A stretch of 8,735 nt of DNA from Oscillospiraceae bacterium (GCA_017381835.1 JAFOBK010000177.1:1-8735); one strand, 5' to 3'; counted from the stretch's first letter, positions 1-6,273 are shown. Notes: a model not told the origin generated them from the letters alone. A program made the numbers and translations.

Positions 1-28
1 ATCATTTTCGTGAGGTCACGAAAATGAT
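1..28. repeat. Perfect inverted repeat, 13-bp arms, 2-bp spacer
   Basis: ATCATTTTCGTGA (1-13) and TCACGAAAATGAT (16-28) are exact reverse complements around GG. The symmetry may extend beyond the window edge. No T-tract follows on the right, so it is not an obvious rightward terminator. It lies inside the possible leftward reading frame, so it could be a protein-binding site, an element end or a coincidence of coding sequence. Confidence 0.7.
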
Positions 29-74
29 CCTGTGCTGTTTTTACTTCCAAGGCTATGGTTTCGTTTTGCTGCAT
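1..74 (-). CDS. N-terminal edge of an unrecognised leftward protein (partial)
   Basis: Reading leftward from an ATG at 74, the frame is open for 24 codons to the window edge and begins MQQNETIALEVKTAQDHF. The composition is protein-like (charged and helical, no rare-residue clusters), but no clear Shine-Dalgarno sequence precedes the ATG. The family cannot be named from so little. Its upstream side holds the phased GGTTTCA repeats (the same repeats read TGAAACC on the other strand), which would sit where an operator or replication-type iteron array would be expected. It could equally be a chance open frame, since 24 codons without a stop is weak evidence. Confidence 0.35.
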   Translation of the reverse strand, partial: MQQNETIALEVKTAQDHFRDLTKM

Positions 75-75
75 A

Positions 76-116
76 GTTTCACTTGAATTTGAAACCTTAT
101 GAAACCATGTGAAACC
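76..116. repeat. Three TGAAACC repeats at exact 10-bp spacing plus an inverted copy
   Basis: TGAAACC occurs at 90-96, 100-106 and 110-116, one helical turn apart, so all copies face the same side of the DNA. An inverted GTTTCA lies at 76-81. Such phased short repeats typically bind a repressor or initiator cooperatively. They sit between the leftward partial frame and the nucleotidyltransferase relic, and end just before homology to the relic starts near 130, so they may belong to the sequence that replaced its 5' half. Confidence 0.65.
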
Positions 117-685
117 GTATCACAATTATCAACTGTTGCCATCAATGGCTGGGATCTGCAAAAGGCGCTGCGTCTGCTTCATAGTTCCAACCCCACGCTG
201 TTCGAGTGGAACAATTCTCCTATTGTCTATAAGACTACCCCAGAGTGGGCAGAGATCTCTTCAATCATTGGTCACTTCTTCCAGAAGAAGGCTGGCCTGT
301 ACCACTACCTCAGTACCGCCAAGAAAAACTACAGAGAGTACCTCAAAGGCGACATGGTGAAGCTGAAGAAGTATTTCTATGTGCTGCGGCCAATTCTTGC
401 TTGCCGTTGGATTCTGGAGAAGCAAACTCCTCCGCCTATGCTGTTCTCCACACTGGCGGACGCTTGCCTTGACGAGGCGCTGGTGCCCGCTGTGACCGAT
501 TTGCTACGGCTGAAGATGGAAACCCCAGAGATTGGCCTTGGCCCTCGTATCGACATTATCAACGACTATCTGGACGCCTCTATCGAGGAGGTCGACAGCT
601 GATCCAGGCAATTCCCGGCGATGAGAAAGTCACATGGGATGAGCTGAACAGACTGTTCTTAAAAACTGTACGACTTACAGATTAG
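99..685 (+). pseudogene. YcgL-type predicted nucleotidyltransferase relic, 5'-truncated and frameshifted
   Basis: The frame 99-602 carries the C-terminal part of the COG3541/Pfam Nuc-transf family (YcgL-type predicted nucleotidyltransferases of the DNA polymerase beta superfamily). Recognisable blocks are GWDLQKALRLL, SNPTLFEWNNSPIVY, LYHYLSTAKKNYREYL and LKKYFYVLRPILACRWI. The family's N-terminal catalytic half, with the G-S and D-x-D metal-binding residues, is absent. The ATG at 99 lies in repeat sequence, so residues 1 to about 12 are not part of the family. The frame stops at 600-602, but the -1 frame continues from 599 (LIQAIPGDEKVTWDELNRLF) to a TAG at 683-685 with the expected C-terminal sequence, which indicates a frameshift near 597-601. 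Without the active site the product cannot be an enzyme. The family assignment is from recalled motifs; the two lesions are visible in the sequence. Confidence 0.75.
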
Positions 686-699
686 GATGGAGATGTACA

Positions 700-1257
700 A
701 TGATTGAAACTACAAGACTGTTCCTGCGCCCCTTCCATGAGGACGACGCAGCGGATGTATTTGAATATTTGGAAAAGCCCACGGTGAACTGCTTTGCCTG
801 CATGAAGCTGAACTCTCTGGAGGATGCGAAGGCAGCAGTCAAAGAAAAGATCGCACACAGTGAGTATTGTCTTGCCATTGTTCTGAAAGACACCAACAAG
901 GTCATCGGTGAGATCGAGGCCCATCCAGAAAGTTCTCAGCCTGATATGGCAGAAAACTTTGTGACGGACACTTTCAGTCCCTGCTGGATGCTGAATCCCT
1001 GCTACCAAGGCAAAGGCTATGCCTTCGAAGCAGCTTACGCATTTTTCAATTATCTGTTCAATCAAAAAGGCGCCCGGCGGATCTATGCCTATACGGAAGA
1101 CAATAATCTGCCCAGCCAGAATCTCTGCAAAAAGCTAGGTATGCGTCAGGAGGGGTTGTTCATGGAGTTCGTGTCCTTCATCAATGATGCCGATGGTAAT
1201 CCTATCTACGAGAACACCATGCAGTGGGCCATTTTGAAAAAGGAATGGAATCCCTAA
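700..1257 (+). CDS. GNAT family N-acetyltransferase (RimJ/RimL-like)
   Basis: A 185-residue protein of normal length for the Acetyltransf_3 (RimJ/RimL-type) branch of GNAT enzymes, which move an acetyl group from acetyl-CoA to an amine, often a protein N-terminus or a small-molecule toxin or antibiotic. It opens with IETTRLFLRPFHEDDA, the usual first strand and helix. The acetyl-CoA pyrophosphate loop is QGKGYA at residues 103-108 (motif A, Q-x-x-G-x-G/A), and the motif B region holds NLPSQNLCKKLGMRQEG. The start is supported by GGAG at 689-692, seven bases upstream of the ATG. It begins 14 bp after the nucleotidyltransferase relic and ends just before a hairpin, so it may be transcribed alone. 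It appears intact amid debris. The substrate cannot be inferred. Confidence 0.9.
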   Translation: MIETTRLFLRPFHEDDAADVFEYLEKPTVNCFACMKLNSLEDAKAAVKEKIAHSEYCLAIVLKDTNKVIGEIEAHPESSQPDMAENFVTDTFSPCWMLNPCYQGKGYAFEAAYAFFNYLFNQKGARRIYAYTEDNNLPSQNLCKKLGMRQEGLFMEFVSFINDADGNPIYENTMQWAILKKEWNP

Positions 1258-1266
1258 AAATTTCAA

Positions 1267-1294
1267 CCCCAAGGAGCATTCCAGTTCCTTGGGG
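1267..1294 (+). terminator. Hairpin after the acetyltransferase gene
   Basis: CCCCAAGGA (1267-1275) pairs with TCCTTGGGG (1286-1294) over a 10-base loop, starting ten bases after the stop codon. The following sequence (TACATTTATA) has only a weak U-tract, so termination may be inefficient. The right arm doubles as the first unit of the GGGGTACA repeat array. Confidence 0.55.
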
Positions 1295-1391
1295 TACATT
1301 TATAGGGGTGGGGGGCACAAAAAATAGTGCCGGGGTACAAAATTAGACCTTAGGGTACAAAATCTAGAGCGGGGGTACAATCGTCCGGCGG
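1291..1391. repeat. Five GGGGTACA-type units with a 20-bp period
   Basis: Units begin at 1291 (GGGGTACA), 1312 (GGGGCACA), 1332 (GGGGTACAAAAT), 1352 (AGGGTACAAAAT) and 1372 (GGGGTACAA). The last four are exactly 20 bp apart and the first is 21 bp from the second. The intervening sequence is not conserved, so this is an array of short binding sites on one helix face rather than a simple tandem duplication. Multiple directly repeated sites near an end are characteristic of IS21-family insertion sequences, so a relic IS end is one reading. No istA/istB-like gene lies beside it. The 1258-1598 interval contains no gene that I can support. Confidence 0.7.
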
Positions 1392-1429
1392 TCACCGCAG
1401 ATTGTATCAATAATTAAAGCCTTTTCCAT

Positions 1430-1465
1430 AAAAACCGCTGTTTTCGATTGAAAACAGCGGTTTTT
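1430..1465. terminator. Strong bidirectional intrinsic terminator
   Basis: A perfect inverted repeat with 16-bp arms (1430-1445 and 1450-1465) and loop GATT. The GC core is CCGCTG/CAGCGG, flanked by A5 on the left and T6 on the right, so it can terminate transcripts from either side. It lies between the repeat array and the end of the leftward gene at 1599, and may serve that gene from about 130 bp away. The 1467-1598 interval beyond it shows no coding signal. Confidence 0.85.
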
Positions 1466-1598
1466 TCTAACTATTATTGCATTTTCTGTCGAACCATCGG
1501 CATCAAGTGCCTGATTCATGCCTTAGATCCCGGAATCCGCTTTTCTTTGTTTACTGCAGCCCATTTTTTGAGTTTTTTACTCATTTTGCTTCGGCAGA

Positions 1599-2729
1599 TT
1601 ATATCACATAGCCTATCTTATTTACGCCAATCACTCCACGGCGCAAAACGGTAATGTCGATTGTTTCATACGGAGCTCGTTTAATATTGACCGTTGATTG
1701 AGTACGTGGCACTGATGCTGTTCCTACTCTAGCTCTGCCGATCCGAGCGGTATCAACATTCATTTCCCTTAGCACTTCATCGGGCAATTCATAATTCTGT
1801 TCTACAAGGCCAAAACAAGTAAATCCCGTGTCCACGCAAAACGAAATGAATTTGTTCTTTCCAATGTTATAAACAACAGCCAAGGAGCATCCCAGCAAGC
1901 TACCAATCGCATAACCAATGCCGGGCAATTCTGGGAACAATGCTTGTGCAATCATTCCGCCGATTTTCATAGAAACCAAGTATCCGGAGGAAACAACCAG
2001 CGTATCTACGAACTGCATTCCCATCTCTGACGCTGTCATCTTCCCGGCAGCTACCATAATGCTATTCTTGATCGTCCCAAGAACAACGGTAACGGCAACA
2101 CCCACAATCGTCGGGTCAGCAGACTTTAATGCTTCCCCAAACAGGCCTTGCTGAAACGCCGCCTGCACACCGTAGGCAACTGATCCACGCAGAAATGCTT
2201 CGCCACTTGTCGAAATCACTTTCGTTCCGGACTTCTTCAACTGTGCTAAGTCTATCTCACCATGCTTGATAAGATAGTCAATTGCTTTATACAGTTCTGG
2301 GACTAACTGTGTTATTGCTGTAATTGCCGCAGCAGTCAGGCCCGCCTTCATTGCTTGATCCAAATATGCAACCCTTGCTTCCGCAAGCTGTGCCTCTTTT
2401 GAAATCCCATGCTTCTCTGGATCAAATCCACCATCCTGAGCTTCACGGGCAATTGCCTTTGATTCCTTTATGGACAGTTCGTGAGAGCTGACACCCTCTC
2501 CATCTGAGACCTTGCCCACCAAATGCTCTCCCGTATCAATATGGGCTTCTGATACATCCGGGCGGGTAAGCATGTCTTTTCCGGCTCGTCTTGCAGCCCA
2601 TGCTTTCGCTTCATCAAGTTGTTCGGAAGCTATTAGTCTTTCCTGGTCATGGTACTTGGGCAGCCTAGTATCACGATCAAGCGCAGCTTGATATGCTTCC
2701 GCGTCTTTGGGTGTGTTAGCATATTTCAA
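1599..2729 (-). CDS. Unrecognised hydrophobic protein, 5' end lost
   Basis: I do not recognise the family. From a TTG at 2729 the frame gives 376 residues; it stays open upstream to 2777 (read as VDIDTNFGRQYSLKYANTPK), with no ATG/GTG start and no ribosome binding site. The true start is therefore probably missing and the gene is truncated at a joint near 2778. Residues 1-125 are charged and helical, without a signal peptide. Residues 130-155, 206-228, 240-265 and 268-290 are Gly/Ala/Val-rich hydrophobic segments, the last two with glycine-zipper spacing, as in membrane-inserting or phage/toxin-type proteins. The C-terminal 75 residues are hydrophilic and basic and end in a GVIGVNKIGYVI block. 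It ends at TAA 1599 and faces away from the phosphoesterase fragment. The product may be a broken gene or a truncated but expressed protein. Confidence 0.55.
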   Translation of the reverse strand: MKYANTPKDAEAYQAALDRDTRLPKYHDQERLIASEQLDEAKAWAARRAGKDMLTRPDVSEAHIDTGEHLVGKVSDGEGVSSHELSIKESKAIAREAQDGGFDPEKHGISKEAQLAEARVAYLDQAMKAGLTAAAITAITQLVPELYKAIDYLIKHGEIDLAQLKKSGTKVISTSGEAFLRGSVAYGVQAAFQQGLFGEALKSADPTIVGVAVTVVLGTIKNSIMVAAGKMTASEMGMQFVDTLVVSSGYLVSMKIGGMIAQALFPELPGIGYAIGSLLGCSLAVVYNIGKNKFISFCVDTGFTCFGLVEQNYELPDEVLREMNVDTARIGRARVGTASVPRTQSTVNIKRAPYETIDITVLRRGVIGVNKIGYVI

Positions 2730-2781
2730 ACTGTACTGTCGACCGAAGTTGGTATCAATATCTACACTTATTATATCTCAT

Positions 2782-3039
2782 TACTTCATTCCAATGTACA
2801 TCGGTCATCGCTACAATGCGATCCATCTTCATGCGCATTCTCACTTCTCTGATGAAGCAGACTTTGAGATTGACTTTGCTGAGCAGCTGAATCGAATGGG
2901 TTGCAAGAATGAGATCTATAATGTCGGCTGTATGTACTGGAACTACGAGCCGGTAACATTGGACGAGATCATCGCACACGGAAAGACCATTCGGCCTAAC
3001 TATGGATCCAGGTCTACGGAGCTAAAGGAGGTATCGTAA
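2782..3039 (+). pseudogene. C-terminal fragment of a calcineurin-like metallophosphoesterase
   Basis: About 85 residues remain. HLHAHSHF (codons around 2821-2844) matches the position of the metal-binding GH-x-H motif near the C-terminus of calcineurin-type phosphoesterases, and YNVGCMYWNYEPVTLDEII is the typical 'NVG...N-x-EPVTL-x-E' ending of the small COG4186-like branch often carried by phages and mobile elements. The N-terminal metal ligands (D-x-H, GD-x-x-D, GNH) are absent; sequence left of about 2780 belongs to the oppositely oriented gene. The open frame extends back to an ATG at 2707, but that part is the other strand of the neighbouring gene. The last codons contain AAAGGAGG, serving the next start. 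Family assigned from motifs only. Confidence 0.6.
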
Positions 3040-3128
3040 TGAGCAGATATTATCGGTTACTGCTAGATGACTATATTTTCAACAGGATTTATTTAATATT
3101 TATAGCTGTAAGATCGTCCTTCTTTTGA
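3039..3128 (+). pseudogene. First codons of a broken gene coupled to the phosphoesterase tail
   Basis: ATG at 3039 overlaps the phosphoesterase stop (TAATG) and is preceded at ideal distance by AAAGGAGG (3024-3031), so it is a genuine coupled start. The frame reads MSRYYRLLLDDYIFNRIYL and then runs into sequence antisense to the ABC ATPase gene, stopping at 3128. The original gene was presumably cut near 3080. Its function is unknown. Confidence 0.4.
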
Positions 3129-3851
3129 ACGGTCAAGTGCTACCCCAAAGACCTTGTCTATGACATTTTGCTCGTAAATATTTTCAGGAAGATCGTCATC
3201 AACAATTCTGCCATCGTTGATGAGTATGATTTTATTTGAAAAAGTAAATGCCATTGGCAGATCATGCATCACAGCAACTATGCCCTTGCCGCTATCAGCA
3301 AGACTTCTTAATATCTTCATCAGTTCCAGCTGATGAGCAATATCCAGATAGGTGGTAGGCTCATCAAGAAGAACGTAGTCGGTCTCCTGTGCAAGAGCCA
3401 TGGCAATATACGAGTTCTGCTTCATACCACCAGACAAACTATACAAGGGCTTGTGGGCATATTCTACAATTCCCATTTGCTCCATCGCACCAACGGCAAT
3501 GACACGATCCTGATCTGTGTATCGCCTTGGATAACTCAGATGTGGAAATCTTCCATGAAGCACAAGCTGCTCCACCGTCATATCCGGAGTGCTTTTCCCT
3601 TGGGAAAGATAAGCGATCCTGCGGGCTATGTCATTTCGGCTCATTTCCCTAAGAGGTGTGCCATCGATGGTAATATCCCCACTGCTGGCGGGCACGATAC
3701 CGAGCATCGACTTTAACAGGGTGCTTTTTCCGCATCCGTTCACGCCAATGATACCGGTCAGTTTCCCTTTTTCAAAGGCAGCAGACACATCCTTTAAGAC
3801 GGTTTTTCTGCCGTATCCGGCAGATATACGGTTTAGTTCAATCACGGGCAT
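3093..3851 (-). CDS. FecE/FepC-type ABC transporter ATPase
   Basis: A 252-residue cytoplasmic ATPase that would power import of an iron complex, cobalamin, heme or a related metal ligand. Walker A is GVNGCGKST at residues 36-44, the Q-loop Gln is in YLSQGKS (81-87), the signature is LSGGMKQ (139-145), Walker B is YVLLDEP (159-165) followed by the D-loop, and the H-loop His is in VMHD (194-197). The signature has Met where Gln or Glu is usual, and the following residues NSY replace the common basic R-x-A, an oddity but not disabling. The start at 3851 is chosen because AAAGGAG precedes it at good spacing and the family's N-terminus aligns; an upstream in-frame extension to 3998 is only antisense overlap with the permease. 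It overlaps the permease end by 14 bp, so the three genes are one operon. The C-terminus looks complete and ends against the debris joint near 3080. Confidence 0.93.
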   Translation of the reverse strand: MPVIELNRISAGYGRKTVLKDVSAAFEKGKLTGIIGVNGCGKSTLLKSMLGIVPASSGDITIDGTPLREMSRNDIARRIAYLSQGKSTPDMTVEQLVLHGRFPHLSYPRRYTDQDRVIAVGAMEQMGIVEYAHKPLYSLSGGMKQNSYIAMALAQETDYVLLDEPTTYLDIAHQLELMKILRSLADSGKGIVAVMHDLPMAFTFSNKIILINDGRIVDDDLPENIYEQNVIDKVFGVALDRSKEGRSYSYKY

Positions 3852-4860
3852 GCACTCCTTTCCCCTTGACCAGGATAAACACAAAGAACGGAGCGCCCAG
3901 ATAGGCCATGATGATTCCAACCGGGATCTCGTAGGGGGAAAACAAGGTTCTTGCCAAAGTATCACAAAGACAGACAAACCCGGCACCGTAGATAGCACAC
4001 AGCCCGATTAGGTGGGAGGATTTGCTTCCCGCAACACGGCGGATCCCATGGGGAACCAGCAATCCCACAAAGGACAAAAGACCCGCAAGGCTGACTGCGC
4101 ACCCGGAGAGAAGTGCCGCAAACAACAGAAACACCGTTCGCATGGCAGAGGTGTTCAGACCAAGGCTCTGGGCGTGTTCTTCTCCCAGTGTCAGCACATC
4201 CAGCTCGTTGTGCAGGGTGCCCAGAACGGTGATCACGGTCAGGATGATCACCATAGTGGGAATGAGTTTTGGATATGTGACCGATGAAAATTCCCCGATC
4301 TTAAAGTCGTTGCTCATCACGCCGACTTCGGGAATGAAGGTTGTGATTGTGTCCGAAACAGCACCAAGCAGGCTGTTCATGGCAACACCGATCAGAATGA
4401 CCGTACCTCTGGATGCGCCCCAACGCTTTGACCCAAAGCTCACAAGCATTACCGCCGCAAAGGCGCCCATGAAGGAGAAAAACGATAACTGCCATCCGCC
4501 ATAGATTTCCAAAGAGGTGCAAAGGGTTACGGCGAGTCCCGCACCGGCATTGACACCAATAATGCTGGGAGATGCCAGACTGTTCGCTAGCACGCCTTGA
4601 ATCACGGCACCGGCTACCGCAAGTGCCGCACCGCATACCAGAGATGCCAGTGTTCTGGGAAGTCTGGAATAGGCAAAGATCCGTGTCCCGGCGGATGCGT
4701 TAAAACCCTCCGTGAAAGCATCCGCAATTTCAGAAAAGGAAAGTGGAGTGCTTCCCAAAACAATTCCAAGTGCTGCAGAAATAAAAAGAAACACGGTGCC
4801 GAGGAGATACAGCCACTTTATTCTGTTATTATGAGTGTAATATTTCACTGAGTTTTTCAT
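3838..4860 (-). CDS. FecCD-type ABC transporter permease
   Basis: A 340-residue polytopic membrane protein of the BtuC/FecCD family, which forms a homodimeric channel for metal chelates. The first membrane helix spans about residues 15-36. Family landmarks are RLPRTLASLVCGAALAVAG (67-85), the block QGVLANSLASPSIIGVNAGA (88-107), and in the C-terminal third LSFVGLLVPHGIRRVAG, the cytoplasmic coupling region facing the ATPase, then IPVGIIMAYLGAPFF near the end. Length and the roughly ten hydrophobic segments fit the family. The ATG at 4860 lies inside the upstream lipoprotein gene (32-bp overlap) with only a poor ribosome site, indicating translational coupling. One permease gene implies a homodimer. 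Substrate is not readable from the sequence. Confidence 0.93.
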   Translation of the reverse strand: MKNSVKYYTHNNRIKWLYLLGTVFLFISAALGIVLGSTPLSFSEIADAFTEGFNASAGTRIFAYSRLPRTLASLVCGAALAVAGAVIQGVLANSLASPSIIGVNAGAGLAVTLCTSLEIYGGWQLSFFSFMGAFAAVMLVSFGSKRWGASRGTVILIGVAMNSLLGAVSDTITTFIPEVGVMSNDFKIGEFSSVTYPKLIPTMVIILTVITVLGTLHNELDVLTLGEEHAQSLGLNTSAMRTVFLLFAALLSGCAVSLAGLLSFVGLLVPHGIRRVAGSKSSHLIGLCAIYGAGFVCLCDTLARTLFSPYEIPVGIIMAYLGAPFFVFILVKGKGVHARD

Positions 4861-5779
4861 AAGCTACTGCCCAATCCGCATTCGGTTTATTATGAAACAG
4901 CCTGCGGTCCATCAAATGAATCCGTCCTTCTGCCACGGCCTCCAATGATCCCCAAGCTGGGTTTTCATCCATCATTTTGTAGAGATTATCCAATGCCTTT
5001 TGAGAATCGTTACCCATGGTAACTACAAAAATCCGGTACGGTTTCTGCCGGATAATGCTCTCTATACTTAATGTTTCCAGCAGGGAAGCATCGCTGTCGG
5101 CAATGTTGATACAGCCCAGGTTAGCAAGCATTTCGCCGAGAATGGTTCCTTCGCTGCCTTTTGCTTTTACGGAACCGGAATGGGCACGCAGAAGCAAGAC
5201 TTTTCGCCGCTCCTCCGGCAGCGATTGTTCTTCCATATCCCGCTTGACTTCCTCTATCCGGCTCTGAATTTCCAGCCCGTTTTTCTCATACAGATCTTTT
5301 CTGCCGGTAATATCGGTACAAACATCCAGCATTGCCAGATAATCCTCGAAATCATCCACATCAAAATAGGCAACCGTAATTCCGGCAGCTTCCAGCGTTT
5401 CATTCATCTCCACATTGGAAGAAGTGGAGGCACTTGCGATCACGAAGTCGGGATCTGCCGAGAAAATCAATTCCAGATTTGGTGAGTGGGCACCGCCGAT
5501 ATTCACGGCATCCGGCAGATCCAATTCAAAATCCTCCCAGGCATCCTCCGCTGCGGCGCACAGGTCGCCTCCTGCAAGGATCCAAATATCTGCAAAACTG
5601 CCGATCAATGCCACGACCCTTTCCGGCTCTTTCGGCACCGACACTTCTCTGCCAAGGGCATCCGTAAATGTGACAACTTCCTGATTCTGTGTGCTTTTGA
5701 CAGAGCCGCAGGCCGTAAGGACACCGGTCAGGATTGCGATACAGACAATAATTGCAATATGCCGAGAATACTTCCTCAT
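4829..5779 (-). CDS. FecB/BtuF-type substrate-binding lipoprotein
   Basis: A class III (helix-backbone) solute-binding protein, Pfam Peripla_BP_2, anchored outside the membrane to capture a metal complex and deliver it to the permease. With the start at 5779 it is 316 residues. The basic MRKYSRH is followed by a hydrophobic stretch and lipobox LTAC (21-24), with Cys24 the lipidated residue. Next come FTDALGREVSVPKEPERVV, the standard first strand, and the central segment SPNLELIFSADPDFVIAS. The C-terminus WAVAYEKLSEILHS closes the second lobe. An ATG at 5812 is in frame but has no ribosome site and would add a non-signal-like prefix; AGAGG lies 12 bases before 5779, slightly far. It is first in the importer operon behind a consensus promoter at 5858-5886. 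Ligand unknown; the neighbouring genes suggest a metal, siroheme-like or metallate compound. Confidence 0.92.
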   Translation of the reverse strand: MRKYSRHIAIIVCIAILTGVLTACGSVKSTQNQEVVTFTDALGREVSVPKEPERVVALIGSFADIWILAGGDLCAAAEDAWEDFELDLPDAVNIGGAHSPNLELIFSADPDFVIASASTSSNVEMNETLEAAGITVAYFDVDDFEDYLAMLDVCTDITGRKDLYEKNGLEIQSRIEEVKRDMEEQSLPEERRKVLLLRAHSGSVKAKGSEGTILGEMLANLGCINIADSDASLLETLSIESIIRQKPYRIFVVTMGNDSQKALDNLYKMMDENPAWGSLEAVAEGRIHLMDRRLFHNKPNADWAVAYEKLSEILHS

Positions 5780-5805
5780 ACTGCTGATAAACCTCTCGAA
5801 CGTTA

Positions 5806-5834
5806 TTGACATATGCTCAATTCATTGCTAAAAT
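5806..5834 (+). promoter_or_regulatory. Rightward sigma-A promoter for the DUF134 operon
   Basis: TTGACA (5806-5811), a 17-bp spacer and TAAAAT (5829-5834). The predicted start point is about 5841, inside the palindrome, giving a 5' leader of about 68 bases to the ATG at 5909. The -35 overlaps the leader of the importer transcript. Confidence 0.7.
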
Positions 5835-5856
5835 ATAAGTGGCATATGCCATTTAT
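5835..5856. promoter_or_regulatory. 22-bp palindromic operator between two opposing promoters
   Basis: The perfect core TGGCATATGCCA (5840-5851) extends to 22 bp with one mismatched pair (G5839/T5852). It exactly fills the gap between the two -10 boxes and covers both predicted start sites, so a bound dimer should repress both transcripts. The adjacent DUF134 protein is the obvious candidate ligand. That pairing is inference. Confidence 0.75.
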
Positions 5857-5857
5857 G

Positions 5858-5886
5858 ATTATAGTGTATTGGTGTTTGATTGTCAA
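5858..5886 (-). promoter_or_regulatory. Leftward consensus sigma-A promoter for the importer operon
   Basis: On the minus strand: TTGACA (5886-5881), a 17-bp spacer and TATAAT (5863-5858), a perfect match to both hexamers and spacing. The predicted start point is about 5851, within the palindrome, leaving a leader of about 72 bases before the lipoprotein ATG at 5779. Confidence 0.8.
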
Positions 5887-5908
5887 TTACCGCAGAAAGG
5901 AAAAGAGT

Positions 5909-6253
5909 ATGCCGCGGCCGAAACGATGCAGAAAAGTGTGTTCCATGCCCAGGGTTTCCGAGTTTGCTCCCATCGGTGAGGATGCTGACTTTGTTGTACT
6001 TACGGTGGACGAATTCGAGAGTATTCGCCTGATCGACAGGCAGGGCTTTTCCCAGGAGGAATGTGCCGCCTATATGCAGGTCGCAAGAACAACGGCGCAG
6101 CAGATCTATAATTCCGCAAGAAAGAAGCTTGCTACTGCCTTGGTGGATGGAAAGGGACTTCGCATTGCAGGTGGGGACTATCGTTTGTGTGACGGAAAGG
6201 AATCCTTTTGCGGCTGCGGCGGTTGTTCCCGGCATTGCATGGAAAATCAATAA
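5909..6253 (+). CDS. DUF134 family DNA-binding protein with Cys-rich tail
   Basis: A 114-residue predicted DNA-binding protein of the DUF134/COG1342 family. It begins MPRPKRCRKV, the family hallmark, followed by the conserved LTVDEFESIRLIDRQGFSQE and a sigma-region-4-like helix-turn-helix at about residues 47-72 (EECAAYMQVARTTAQQIYNS). After residue 90 the protein ends in a cysteine cluster at C94, C101, C103, C106 and C110, which with C7 and C11 could bind a metal or Fe-S cluster and act as a sensor; that function is inference. AAAGGAAAAGAG precedes the ATG at 5909; an upstream in-frame extension to 5813 crosses the promoter and operator and is rejected. Its stop overlaps a possible start of the reductase (TAATG). 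It is the first gene of the rightward operon and the best candidate for binding the palindrome at 5835-5856, making it autoregulatory and controller of the importer. DUF134 genes commonly sit beside NifX-like genes, as here. Confidence 0.88.
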   Translation: MPRPKRCRKVCSMPRVSEFAPIGEDADFVVLTVDEFESIRLIDRQGFSQEECAAYMQVARTTAQQIYNSARKKLATALVDGKGLRIAGGDYRLCDGKESFCGCGGCSRHCMENQ

Positions 6254-6273
6254 TGAAAAGGACGGTATCGAAA

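Noticed and set aside
1291..1391. CRISPR-like array
   Set aside because: The repeated part is only about 8-12 bp with a 20-bp period; CRISPR repeats and spacers are longer and no cas gene is present.
1448..1654. 68-codon frame after the terminator
   Set aside because: It begins inside the terminator stem, has no ribosome site, a low-complexity product, and overlaps the end of the leftward gene.
3851..3998. N-terminal extension of the ABC ATPase
   Set aside because: The extra 49 residues match no ATPase and are the permease coding sequence read in another frame; 3851 has the ribosome site.
5780..5908. Riboswitch in the intergenic region
   Set aside because: No cobalamin, molybdenum-cofactor or other riboswitch core is visible; the space is taken up by the two promoters and the palindrome.
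5828..6250. Minus-strand frame opposite the DUF134 gene
   Set aside because: Shadow frame: no motif, and it crosses the promoter and operator region.
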